Below are positions 7,654-14,572 of a DNA stretch of 17,505 nucleotides, in pieces; within the stretch, counting starts at the first letter, position 1, and each line of letters opens with the position of its first letter. The notes under the pieces are model-generated. The model saw nothing but the letters and a program-made list of their open reading frames with translations. It did no database searches and had not been told where the DNA came from. Origin of the DNA: DATLNF01 sp046590575 (GTDB lineage Bacteria; Actinomycetota; Actinomycetes; BP-191); contig JBKJUS010000160.1 of NCBI GenBank assembly GCA_046590575.1, positions 1 to 17,505 of the forward strand, read 5' to 3'. A program made the position numbers and the translations under genes.

Positions 7654-8337
7654 CTACTCCGCCACGTTGTTCATGAAGTAGCGGTCGTGCGTGACGGCGA
7701 GCACCGCACCCGGGTACTTCGCCAGGTGCTGCTCCAGCCAGAGCACGCTCTCGGCGTCAAGATGGTTGGTGGGCTCGTCCAGGAGCAGCAGGTCGGGCGC
7801 TTCGAGCAGCAGCTTGCAGAGCGCGACCCGACGGCGCTCGCCGCCCGAAAGCTTCGTGACGTCGGCGTCACCGGGGGGGACGCGTAGAGCGTCCATCGCG
7901 AGGTCGAGCTGCGCATCGAGGTCCCAGACATCGTAGTGGTCGAGCTTCTCCTGCAGCTCTCCCATCTCGGCGAGCAGGGTCTCCATGGTGTCCGGGTCCG
8001 CTTCCCCCAGAAGCTCCCCGATCTCGTCGTACCGCAGCTTCCAGGCTCGCTTCTCGGCGACGGCGAGCTCGACGTTGCCGCGCACGTCGAGGGACTCGTC
8101 GAGCTGAGGCTCCTGCTGGAGGAGGCCGACGGAGTAGCCGTCGGACAGCCGCGACTCGCCGTTGGACGGCTGGTCAAGGCCGGCCATGATCTTGAGCACG
8201 CTCGACTTGCCGGCGCCGTTGGGCCCGACGACGCCGATCTTCGCGCCAGGGAAGAACGACATCGTGACGTCGTCGAGAATGACCTTGTCGCCGTGCGCCT
8301 TGCGCACCTTGTACATGGTGTAGATGAACTGAGCCAT
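7654..8337 (-). CDS. N-terminal half of interrupted EttA (first ABC domain)
   Basis: The translatable part before the amber codon, 227 residues. It contains Walker A G-P-N-G-A-G-K-S-S near residue 39, the ABC signature L-S-G-G-E-R-R-R near 163, Walker B with L-L-L-L-D-E-P-T-N-H-L-D near 182, and the switch histidine in VTHDRYFMNN near 216. It ends right after the first ABC domain, before the linker. As a lone ATPase domain it may fold but lacks the partner half that completes the ATP sites. Confidence 0.7.
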   Translation of the reverse strand: MAQFIYTMYKVRKAHGDKVILDDVTMSFFPGAKIGVVGPNGAGKSSVLKIMAGLDQPSNGESRLSDGYSVGLLQQEPQLDESLDVRGNVELAVAEKRAWKLRYDEIGELLGEADPDTMETLLAEMGELQEKLDHYDVWDLDAQLDLAMDALRVPPGDADVTKLSGGERRRVALCKLLLEAPDLLLLDEPTNHLDAESVLWLEQHLAKYPGAVLAVTHDRYFMNNVAE

Positions 8338-8397
8338 GGCCCTAGTGTGCCGTCGCCCGGCGCCTACCCCAAATGCGGCCGCGGACGCCGTCGGGGC

Positions 8398-9231
8398 TCA
8401 TCGAGGGGGCGCGAGGCGGCGGCGGAGGGCTGGCAGGTCCAGCGGTGGGTCCGGGAACACCGGGTTCATCTCGTCCAGCGTCTCGAGCATCAGCCGCGCG
8501 ATGAGGTGGTTGCGCAACCACTTGCGGTCGGCGGGTACGACGTACCACGGTGCCAACTCGGTCGAGCAGCGGGTGAGCACATCCTGGTAGGCACACTGGT
8601 AGTCCTCCCATCGCTCCCGTTCGTCGATGTCGCCCTCGCGGAACTTCCAGCGCTTCGTCGGGTCGGCGAGGCGGGCCAGCAGCCGCTCGCGCTGCTCGTC
8701 GTAGGAGATGTGCAGGAAGCACTTCACGATCACCGTGCCGGACGCCGCCACCTTGGCCTCGAAACGGTTGATCTCGTCGAACCGAGTGCTCCACTTCTTC
8801 GCTGGGACGAGGTTGTGCACCCGCACGACGAGCACGTCCTCGTAGTGCGACCTGTCGAAGATCCCGATGCGGCCCGCCGCGGGCAGCTCGCGGCGCACTC
8901 GCCAGAGGTAGTGGTGGGACAGCTCTGCGGGCGTGGGCTTCTTGAAGGCCTTGATCTGCACCCCCATCGGATTCACCCCCCCGATGACATGCTCGATCGT
9001 GCCGCCCTTGCCGGATGTGTCCATGCCCTGCAGCACCAGCAGGACCGAGCGTGAGCTCTCGGCGAAGAGTCGCTCCTGCAAGTCCGCGAGACGGCCCGCG
9101 ACGGCAGGCGCCTCCTGCTCCGCCGATCTGCGCGCGACTCCTCGGTCGTCTCGTGGGTCGAGGTCACCCAGCGCGACCGACGAGCCTGGCGGCACCGCAA
9201 GAAGCTCGCGCACCGACCGCTTCGCAGCCAT
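8398..9231 (-). CDS. Polyphosphate kinase 2 family protein (polyphosphate:nucleotide phosphotransferase)
   Basis: PPK2 enzymes move phosphate between polyphosphate and nucleotides in the cytosol, usually regenerating NDPs or NTPs. The 277-residue protein has Walker A G-M-D-T-S-G-K-G-G at about 69-77, Walker B IGIFDRSHYEDV at about 122-133, and the lid module with R-L-A-D-P-T-K-R-W-K-F near 187-197 followed by DIDERERW. The end region E-T-L-D-E-M-N-P matches the stand-alone PPK2 subgroup of about 270-300 residues. I chose the ATG at 9231 because GGAG lies 5 nt upstream; the ATG at 9243 adds four residues but has no ribosome binding site. AMP, ADP or GDP preference cannot be read with confidence. 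It precedes ettA by 60 nt on the same strand, so the two may be co-transcribed. A strong CDS is divergent at 9336. Confidence 0.93.
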   Translation of the reverse strand: MAAKRSVRELLAVPPGSSVALGDLDPRDDRGVARRSAEQEAPAVAGRLADLQERLFAESSRSVLLVLQGMDTSGKGGTIEHVIGGVNPMGVQIKAFKKPTPAELSHHYLWRVRRELPAAGRIGIFDRSHYEDVLVVRVHNLVPAKKWSTRFDEINRFEAKVAASGTVIVKCFLHISYDEQRERLLARLADPTKRWKFREGDIDERERWEDYQCAYQDVLTRCSTELAPWYVVPADRKWLRNHLIARLMLETLDEMNPVFPDPPLDLPALRRRLAPPR

Positions 9232-9335
9232 GCCCTCTCCCATTTCCGACGAGATTTCGAGCCCTACCTGCGCTGTCCTACCGCGTTCAAGTGGTGGAAT
9301 GTAAGTATTGCCCCTCTTCCCCGGAGGTTTGTCCC

Positions 9336-9734
9336 GTGCTGCCTCGCCGGCTGATAGCGACCCTCGCCTTGTTGGTGGTGGGCTTGCTCAGCGTCGGCGT
9401 GACCACCGCAGTGCGTCGCAGCAACGACGAGGTGAGTGGCTCCGCCGCCCCGCGGGCGTCGTCATCGCCGACCGACTCCGCGACGTCCGAGCCAGTCCCG
9501 TCCTCACTTGCTCCATCCGAGCAGCCCACCCCTGTCGAGTCACCTGCTCCGCTGGCATCGACGGAGCCGACACCCGCCGCAACCGGGTCCGGGTCTGGAT
9601 CGGGCGGCAGTCCCCAGGCCATCGGGCCGCCCGCGCCTTCGTTGCCGGAGACCGGCCCGGTCACAGCGGTTCTCTTCGTCGGCGCGATCAGCGCCATCTG
9701 CGCCATCGCCGTGCACCGACGCTTCTTCCGGTGA
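9336..9734 (+). CDS. Small Ser/Pro-rich cell-wall protein with LPETG sorting signal
   Basis: A protein of 132 residues. It has an N-terminal signal or anchor segment (LPRRLIATLALLVVGLLSVG), a low-complexity Ser/Pro/Thr/Ala stalk (about residues 33-100, including GSGSGSGG), then L-P-E-T-G at about 105-109, a hydrophobic helix and a basic tail H-R-R-F-F-R. This is the classic sortase-anchored layout, with almost no folded domain. The GTG at 9336 has GGAGG 8 nt upstream; the open frame extends further 5' but antisense to ppk2. Because the stalk is short, the protein may act as a wall spacer or a carrier of glycans; that is inference. No sortase gene lies in the window. It is followed by tRNA-Arg 31 nt later. 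Confidence 0.8.
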   Translation: MLPRRLIATLALLVVGLLSVGVTTAVRRSNDEVSGSAAPRASSSPTDSATSEPVPSSLAPSEQPTPVESPAPLASTEPTPAATGSGSGSGGSPQAIGPPAPSLPETGPVTAVLFVGAISAICAIAVHRRFFR

Positions 9735-9765
9735 TCACACCGCTCGACCGGCACAATGGCCGCGA

Positions 9766-9839
9766 GCGCCCGTAGCTCAGCCGGATAGAGCAAGTGCCTT
9801 CTAAGCACGAGGTCGCAGGTTCGAGTCCTGCCGGGCGCG
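9766..9839 (+). tRNA. tRNA-Arg (anticodon TCT)
   Basis: A full cloverleaf can be drawn. Acceptor GCGCCCG 9766-9772 pairs perfectly with CGGGCGC 9832-9838. The D stem is GCTC/GAGC, and the anticodon loop CTTCTAA 9798-9804 carries TCT at 9800-9802, which reads AGA/AGG. The T arm is GCAGG-TTCGAGT-CCTGC. Discriminator G9839; no CCA is encoded. The outermost anticodon-stem pair is an A-G mismatch (9793/9809). A CACAAT hexamer at 9752-9757 is placed suitably for a -10 element. Confidence 0.95.
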
Positions 9840-9849
9840 CTTCCGCGGG

Positions 9850-10410
9850 ATGATGGCATGGATGGACACCTCCGATGCGGCGTACGCCGACGACCCGAGC
9901 GTCCGTCCGGTCTTCGTCGATGAGTCCGGACGCCGCAGCCGATGGGTGAGCCGTGGTGGCTGGGTGATCACCTCGTTGTTCGTCGGCTACCTACTGCTCG
10001 TCATCACCGCCCTGGTCGGACCGTCCGGGCTGTCTCGGATAACGCTCCCCGGCCTTGGTCCGCTCCTACCGGGCCCGGGAGCTGCGACTCTCAGCGACGG
10101 CACTGGCACCGGCACCCGAGAGCGCCCACAGACCGTGCTCGAGGCCACCGTGCCGCCAGTGGCACGCCGCACCAGTCCTCCCTCACCGGTCACGAGCCGG
10201 AGCTCCCCAAGCCCGACTAACGCCGGGGCGGCTGCGACCTCGACCTCCCCGGGACGTTCCGGCACAGCACCCGGCCAACGCTCCGGGACGCCCACCCCCT
10301 CTAGCACCTCGGCGGCGTCGCCGACTGCCATCCCAGGCACCCCGTCGCAACAGCCGCCGCGCAGCACCCGCGCGCCCTCCCCCAGGCCCAAGCCCTCACG
10401 GTCCCGCTGA
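9850..10410 (+). CDS. Single-pass membrane protein with Pro/Ser/Thr-rich extracellular region, partner of the downstream glycosyltransferase
   Basis: A protein of 186 residues without a recognised enzymatic domain. Residues 1-33 are polar and end in basic R-R-S-R-W-V-S-R, with the motif VFVDESGRR near 21-29. One transmembrane helix follows (about 38-57, VITSLFVGYLLLVITALVG). The rest is a low-complexity, probably extracytoplasmic tail dominated by Pro, Ser, Thr and Arg. Three in-frame ATGs (9850, 9853, 9862) are possible starts; none has a convincing ribosome binding site. The TGA stop shares its A with the ATG of the deacetylase-glycosyltransferase gene (TGATG), so the two are translationally coupled. 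I recall a similar VDESGRR-plus-helix protein upstream of related fusions in other actinobacteria; this needs a search. It may scaffold the synthase, which is inference. Confidence 0.75.
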   Translation: MMAWMDTSDAAYADDPSVRPVFVDESGRRSRWVSRGGWVITSLFVGYLLLVITALVGPSGLSRITLPGLGPLLPGPGAATLSDGTGTGTRERPQTVLEATVPPVARRTSPPSPVTSRSSPSPTNAGAAATSTSPGRSGTAPGQRSGTPTPSSTSAASPTAIPGTPSQQPPRSTRAPSPRPKPSRSR

Positions 10411-12539
10411 TGAGCGCCCCGACGCCCGTCGAGGTACGCCGACGTCGACCCAGAGCGCCGTGGGGGGTGCTCGCTGTCGGACTTCTGGTCGTCCTCATCG
10501 CTCTGTTGCTGCAGGGTTTCACGCATCAGTCGCTCGGTCGGTCCTCCACCGTCCGGGGACGGTCAGCAGCACCAACCGAGGTGCCCGGCGGAGGTGCAAT
10601 CCTCTTCCGCGGCGCCGAGGGGCTGACGTCGCGCGGACTGCCGGACAAGACCGTGGCGCTGACGTTCGACGATGGACCCGACCGACGTTGGACCGGCCAG
10701 ATCCTTGACGTGCTCGAGCGGGCCGACGTGCCGGCCACCTTCTTCGTCGTCGGGTCGCGAGTGACCAGCGATGACCGCCTGGTTCGGCGTGCCATCCGTG
10801 AAGGCCATGAGATCGGCAATCACACGTGGACCCACGCCGATCTCGCGTCGGCACCTCGCTGGCGGCAGAACCTGGAGTTGTCGCTGAGTCAGCTGGGGCT
10901 TGCCGGTGGCGCCGGCATCAACAGCGCGCTGCTTCGACCGCCGTACTGCTCGACGCCGGACGCCGTCACCACCGCCGAGCTCGATGCGTATAGCCGGGCC
11001 GCGGACGCCGGATACCTCGTCGTGCTGGCAGACCACGACTCCGAGGACTGGCGGCGACCGGGTGTCGCCCGGCTCGTGAGCAACTCACTTCCCGACGATG
11101 ACAGCGGCTCGATCGTGATGTTCCACGATGCGGGTGGCGACAGAGCTCAGACCGTCGCCGCGCTGCCCCATGTCATCGACGCCTACCGGTCCCTGGGATA
11201 CCGCTTCACCACCATCTCAGCGGGGCTCGGACTCGACGACGGTGCGGCGATGCAGCAGGTCGGTCGCGTACGCCGGCTGCAGGGCGATGGATTGCTCCTG
11301 GCCGAGCGGCTAGCGGAAACTTTCGCAGGCACCCTGACCTGGCTACTACTCCCGCTGGGCATCCTCGCCGTGCTCAGGCTGATCGTCCTGATGGCGCTGG
11401 CCCGATGGCACGTCGGAGTGGCGTGGCGAAGGATCGGTGACGCCTGGTCACTGCCTCCGGTCACCGTGCTCGTGCCGGCATTCAACGAAGCGGTCGGCAT
11501 CGCGGCAACGGTGCGCTCGATCGTCGGGAGCGACTACCCCCCGGTGGAGGTGATCGTCATCGACGACGGCTCCACTGATGGCACCGCCGACATCGTCGAG
11601 GGTCTCGGGCTCGCCGGCGTGCGGGTGGTCCGCCAACTCAACGCCGGCAAGGCGACCGCGCTGACGCGGGGCATCGATCAGGCGAGCCATGACGTGATCG
11701 TGATGGTGGACGGAGACACGGTGTTCGAGCCGGACGCACTGCGTTGGCTTGTGCAGCCGCTGACGGACTCGCGGGTCGGAGCCGTGAGCGGCAATACGAA
11801 GGTGGGCAACCGACGCGGGCTGCTCGGTCGGTGGCAGCACCTCGAATACGTCGTCGGCTTCAACCTCGACAGGCGCCTCTACGACCTACTGCGGTGCATG
11901 CCGACGGTCCCTGGGGCGATTGGCGCATTCCGGCGTACTGCGCTGCGCCAGGTCGGCGGTGTCAGCAGCGACACCCTGGCCGAGGACACCGACCTCACCA
12001 TGGCCGTGAGCCGCGCCGGCTGGCGGGTCGTCTACGAGGAACGCGCCATCGCCTGGACGGAGGCGCCGGCCACCCTGACCGCCCTGTGGCGACAGCGCTA
12101 CCGATGGTGTTACGGGACGCTGCAGGCGGTGTGGAAGCACCGGGGTGCGGTGCGCGAGCCGGGGCAGGCTCGCTACCTGGGCCTCCTCGGTCTGCCCTAC
12201 CTGCTCGGCTTCCAGGTGCTGCTCCCGCTGCTGGCACCGATCGTCGACGTCTTCGCCGTCTACGGCCTGCTCTTCCTCGATCCGACCAGGGTCATCGCCT
12301 ACTGGGTCGGGTTCCTCAGTCTGCAGATGGTCGCCGCGGCGTACGCCCTGCACTTAGACAAGGAGCGGCTCACGCCGCTGTGGACGATGCCGTTGCAGCA
12401 GTTCGTCTACCGCCAGCTCATGTACCTCGTCGTCATCCAGTCTGTCGTCAGCGCGCTGTCGGGCATCCACCTGCCGTGGCACAAGTTGGACCGCACCGGC
12501 CTCGATGCGGACCTGCTGCGGACCACGACACCTGCCTAG
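10410..12539 (+). CDS. Bifunctional polysaccharide deacetylase / family 2 glycosyltransferase membrane protein
   Basis: A protein of 709 residues. An N-terminal transmembrane helix (19-36) is followed by a NodB-type carbohydrate esterase 4 domain at about 80-275: T-F-D-D-G-P at 85-90, H138 and H142 in NHTWTHAD, R-P-P-Y at 176-179 and M-F-H-D at 237-240. Next come a helix (310-330) and a processive family 2 glycosyltransferase at about 350-580: DDGST at 385-389, D-G-D at 434-436, A-E-D-T-D at 524-528 and Q-R-Y-R-W at 562-566. Further helices (590-625, 630-648, 668-685) should form the export channel. The order implies polymer made inside, threaded out, and deacetylated outside by the same protein. 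Hyaluronan/chitin/PNAG-like products are possible; the sugar cannot be read from sequence. The ATG start overlaps the preceding stop, and its stop overlaps that of the convergent gene. Confidence 0.93.
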   Translation: MSAPTPVEVRRRRPRAPWGVLAVGLLVVLIALLLQGFTHQSLGRSSTVRGRSAAPTEVPGGGAILFRGAEGLTSRGLPDKTVALTFDDGPDRRWTGQILDVLERADVPATFFVVGSRVTSDDRLVRRAIREGHEIGNHTWTHADLASAPRWRQNLELSLSQLGLAGGAGINSALLRPPYCSTPDAVTTAELDAYSRAADAGYLVVLADHDSEDWRRPGVARLVSNSLPDDDSGSIVMFHDAGGDRAQTVAALPHVIDAYRSLGYRFTTISAGLGLDDGAAMQQVGRVRRLQGDGLLLAERLAETFAGTLTWLLLPLGILAVLRLIVLMALARWHVGVAWRRIGDAWSLPPVTVLVPAFNEAVGIAATVRSIVGSDYPPVEVIVIDDGSTDGTADIVEGLGLAGVRVVRQLNAGKATALTRGIDQASHDVIVMVDGDTVFEPDALRWLVQPLTDSRVGAVSGNTKVGNRRGLLGRWQHLEYVVGFNLDRRLYDLLRCMPTVPGAIGAFRRTALRQVGGVSSDTLAEDTDLTMAVSRAGWRVVYEERAIAWTEAPATLTALWRQRYRWCYGTLQAVWKHRGAVREPGQARYLGLLGLPYLLGFQVLLPLLAPIVDVFAVYGLLFLDPTRVIAYWVGFLSLQMVAAAYALHLDKERLTPLWTMPLQQFVYRQLMYLVVIQSVVSALSGIHLPWHKLDRTGLDADLLRTTTPA

Positions 12540-13498
12540 CGGCGGTTGCGAAGCGCGCGCACCCCAGCGCGGGGCACGGGCGCCCCCGCGACCGACGCCG
12601 TGTCGACCTGCCCCACGTCGGATACCAAGAAGCCGACCACGTCGAAGACGATGTGTGTCCGCTGGCTGCTGAAGACCTTGAAGGCGTCACCCGTCAGCCC
12701 GACCAGAGCGAAGTTGGCGATCGTCTGGCTGCGCACGAAGTTGATGCTCGATGTCAGGGGATCGGGTCGAACGTCCGGGTACGTCGCGAGGAAGCCGCTT
12801 CCGTCCGGAGCCGTGACGGTGAGGTTGCCGAACACGGCAAGCCCATCGACCACGAGGCTCGAGAGGTTGACCCTCGTCTCGCTGCCACCCGGCCGCTTCA
12901 GGGTGGAGCCCGCCGTGCCGGTTCCATTTCGGGTGTCGAGAACGCGACGCGGCTGCGGAAGCACCTCGACGAAGTTGGCAAACTGCGACGTGAAGACATT
13001 TCCCCAGAGCACCTCGGCGTCGCCGGACGCCGCCCCGGTGTGCGCGAAGTTCAAGAAGATCTCATCGCTGATCGCGAGGTCGCCCCGATCGCCCGTCGTT
13101 GCCTTGATGGGCCGGGCCGCGCTTGCGCTCGACAGCCGGAGCACCGGCTGTGCCGTGTCGGAAATTGCCCCGGCATCGGTATTGCTGATCTCGAGTACCG
13201 GCTTGCCGACGTTGGCTGCGCTGAGCCGGGTGATGTCCCCGGCGGTGGCGGTGTTGGCCAACGAGCCGATGACGAGATTGTCTGCAGTGGCCGCGGCGGC
13301 CGGGTCAGCGAGGAGCAAAGGGGCTGCGGCAAGCCCCGCCAGCACCGCGCCCCCTCGACGCAGCATCGCCCGTCGATCGAGCGGCGACTCAGCCGCGATG
13401 ACCTTCGGCACGTCGGGCACGTGAGTCGCGCCGTCGAGTCGCGCGGTGAGCGCCGCCACCTGAGCCTCGAGTGCGGTGATCCGGGCAAGGTCATCCAT
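12536..13498 (-). CDS. Secreted protein with N-terminal coiled coil, Tat-like signal and VLDTRNGTG domain
   Basis: A protein of 320 residues of unknown function. Residues 1-21 form a heptad-like helix (LARITALEAQVAALTARL), then a linker to about 40. A twin-arginine-like signal follows: D-R-R-A-M-L-R-R-G-G, a hydrophobic stretch 51-64 and an A-D-P-A-A-A-A cleavage-like end near 70. The mature part starts with a T/S/A-rich beta segment (ASAARPIKATTGDRGD-like) and ends with a domain beginning R-R-V-L-D-T-R-N-G-T-G and closing with IVFDVVGFLV. That motif is common in extracellular actinobacterial proteins, often repeated; here it occurs once. The ATG at 13498 has a GAGAGG 9 nt upstream; the open frame to 13537 adds 13 residues. 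It is divergent from orn and its stop codon overlaps the glycosyltransferase stop at 12536-12539. Confidence 0.82.
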   Translation of the reverse strand: MDDLARITALEAQVAALTARLDGATHVPDVPKVIAAESPLDRRAMLRRGGAVLAGLAAAPLLLADPAAAATADNLVIGSLANTATAGDITRLSAANVGKPVLEISNTDAGAISDTAQPVLRLSSASAARPIKATTGDRGDLAISDEIFLNFAHTGAASGDAEVLWGNVFTSQFANFVEVLPQPRRVLDTRNGTGTAGSTLKRPGGSETRVNLSSLVVDGLAVFGNLTVTAPDGSGFLATYPDVRPDPLTSSINFVRSQTIANFALVGLTGDAFKVFSSQRTHIVFDVVGFLVSDVGQVDTASVAGAPVPRAGVRALRNRR

Positions 13499-13597
13499 GA
13501 TCAGTGCCTCTCCGTGTGGTGTCCGCGGTCTGGCCACGCTATCGCCGTCCGGCTACCTCGTCCGTCGGGCTCGCCGAACCGCACTAGGGTGACCGCC

Positions 13598-14197
13598 ATG
13601 ATCAACCGACTCGTGTGGATGGACCTCGAGATGACCGGGCTCAACCCGGAGCAGGACGTGGTCCTCGAGATTGCCGCTCTCGTCACCGACTCCGACCTCG
13701 AGCCCATCGACTCGGGGATCGACCTCGTCATCCACCAGCCGGAGGAAGCCCTCGCCTCCATGGTGCCCGTGGTCGTCGAGATGCACGCAAGGTCAGGACT
13801 CACCGACGCCGTACGCGCGGCCACCCTTACTCTTGCCGAGGCCGAGCAGCAGGTGCTGAGGTGGCTGAAGATCCTGGTTCCCGAGCCCAATCGGGCGCCG
13901 CTGTGTGGCAATTCCATTGCGACGGATCGCAGCTTCCTCGTCCGCCACATGCCCGAGCTCGACGCCTGGATGCACTACCGGATGGTCGACGTCTCGTCGG
14001 TGAAGGAGCTGGCTCGCCGCTGGTATCCACCTTCCTACGGGAGCGCCCCGGCGAAGGCCGGTGGTCACCGCGCGCTCGTAGATGTGAGGGAGTCGATCGC
14101 CGAGCTCCGCCACTACCGCAGCACCATCTTCGTGCCTACGCACGACGTGGCGTCTACGCCCCCCGCCGCGCCCACGGCACCCCCAGAACCGGGTTAG
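13598..14197 (+). CDS. orn: Oligoribonuclease
   Basis: A 3'-5' exoribonuclease of the DEDD family that degrades 2-5 nt RNA, and in bacteria also the pGpG product of c-di-GMP breakdown. In 199 residues the catalytic acidic residues are visible: D9 and E11 in W-M-D-L-E-M-T-G, D110 in SIATDRSF, and H157/D162 in GGHRALVDVRESI (the DEDDh form). N-terminal LVWMDLEMTGL and the C-terminal AELRHYR are typical; a disordered Pro/Ala tail follows (about 185-199), as in other actinobacterial Orn. The ATG at 13598 is preceded by AGGGTGA. The gene is divergent from the secreted protein gene and 49 nt upstream of tRNA-His. The longer open frame reaching back to 11744 is antisense to other genes and is not used. 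Confidence 0.96.
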   Translation: MINRLVWMDLEMTGLNPEQDVVLEIAALVTDSDLEPIDSGIDLVIHQPEEALASMVPVVVEMHARSGLTDAVRAATLTLAEAEQQVLRWLKILVPEPNRAPLCGNSIATDRSFLVRHMPELDAWMHYRMVDVSSVKELARRWYPPSYGSAPAKAGGHRALVDVRESIAELRHYRSTIFVPTHDVASTPPAAPTAPPEPG

Positions 14198-14246
14198 CAG
14201 CGAGCCGCCGGCGCCCGTACACTGTCGCCTGCGCTCCGGCGCAATG

Positions 14247-14322
14247 GTGGGCGTAGCTCAGTTGGTAGAGCACCGCGTTGTGGTCGCGGTGGTCGCGGGT
14301 TCGAGCCCCGTCGCTCACCCCA
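14247..14322 (+). tRNA. tRNA-His (anticodon GTG), CCA end encoded
   Basis: Acceptor GTGGGCG 14247-14253 pairs with CGCTCAC 14312-14318 with one G-T pair. The anticodon loop TTGTGGT 14278-14284 carries GTG at 14280-14282. The T arm is GCGGG-TTCGAGC-CCCGT. Discriminator C14319 is opposite G14246, the G-1 that marks tRNA-His, and CCA follows at 14320-14322. A TACACT hexamer at 14219-14224 could be its -10. A tyrosine recombinase gene lies just downstream, so the 3' end is a likely integration site. Confidence 0.96.
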
Positions 14323-14333
14323 GGAGAACCGCA

Positions 14334-14356
14334 GGTCAGCGCCTCGAGCGCTGATC
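14334..14356 (+). terminator. Hairpin after tRNA-His, possible terminator
   Basis: GGTCAGCGC (14334-14342) pairs with GCGCTGATC (14348-14356) around a 5-nt loop, with one G-T pair. It begins 12 nt after the tRNA CCA end. No T-run follows, so termination would be of the weak or Rho-type kind, or the hairpin may belong to the attachment site. Confidence 0.35.
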
Positions 14357-14381
14357 ACCCACCGTCATCAGGGTGCCCCGA

Positions 14382-14439
14382 GACCAAGATCATGGGGCAA
14401 ACGTGGGGCAGATCACGCGGGACCAAAAATCATGGGGCA
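14382..14439 (+). repeat. Pair of near-identical direct repeats between tRNA-His and the integrase gene
   Basis: GACCAAGATCATGGGGCA at 14382-14399 recurs at 14421-14439 as GACCAAAAATCATGGGGCA, with one substitution and one inserted base. They share an exact 11-bp core ATCATGGGGCA 40 bp apart. A third GTGGGGCA sits between them at 14403-14410. Position next to a tRNA-linked tyrosine recombinase suggests arm-type recombinase or excisionase binding sites; this is inference. Confidence 0.6.
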
Positions 14440-14572
14440 GAACGCGGTGGTCGCCGGGAGGCTCCGCCGCTACGCCGCGTCACCACGACACTGGCGGTGG
14501 CGGCAACGCGCAACAGTCGCGACCTACCGTCCGGCTCATGTGCGCCGAGACTCCCCACACCGGCGGTGGCCG

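Larger units (their letters stand above)
6652..8337 (-). pseudogene. ettA: ettA, energy-dependent translational throttle ABC-F protein, interrupted by an in-frame amber codon
   Basis: The whole 562-codon frame matches EttA in length and order: first ABC domain, linker with the P-site tRNA interaction region, second ABC domain. EttA binds the ribosomal E site and gates translation start by ATP/ADP state. A single TAG at 7656-7654 (codon 228) interrupts it. The codon lies between N-V-A-E and I-L-E-L-D-R-G-R, exactly where EttA has tryptophan (V-A-G-W-I-L-E-L-D-R-G in E. coli, from memory). TGG to TAG is one base change, and there is no frameshift: everything downstream reads in the same frame. 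The ATG at 8337 is 60 nt after the ppk2 stop. Options are sequencing error, recent loss, or readthrough. ABC-F proteins lacking domain two would not be expected to work. Confidence 0.88.

Noticed and set aside
7936..9054. A 372-codon + strand frame
   Set aside because: Antisense to ettA and ppk2, both clear by motifs.
11744..13597. The long in-frame extension upstream of orn (817 codons in total)
   Set aside because: It overlaps the glycosyltransferase and secreted protein genes and is Arg/Pro/Gly-rich noise; orn starts at 13598 with a ribosome binding site.
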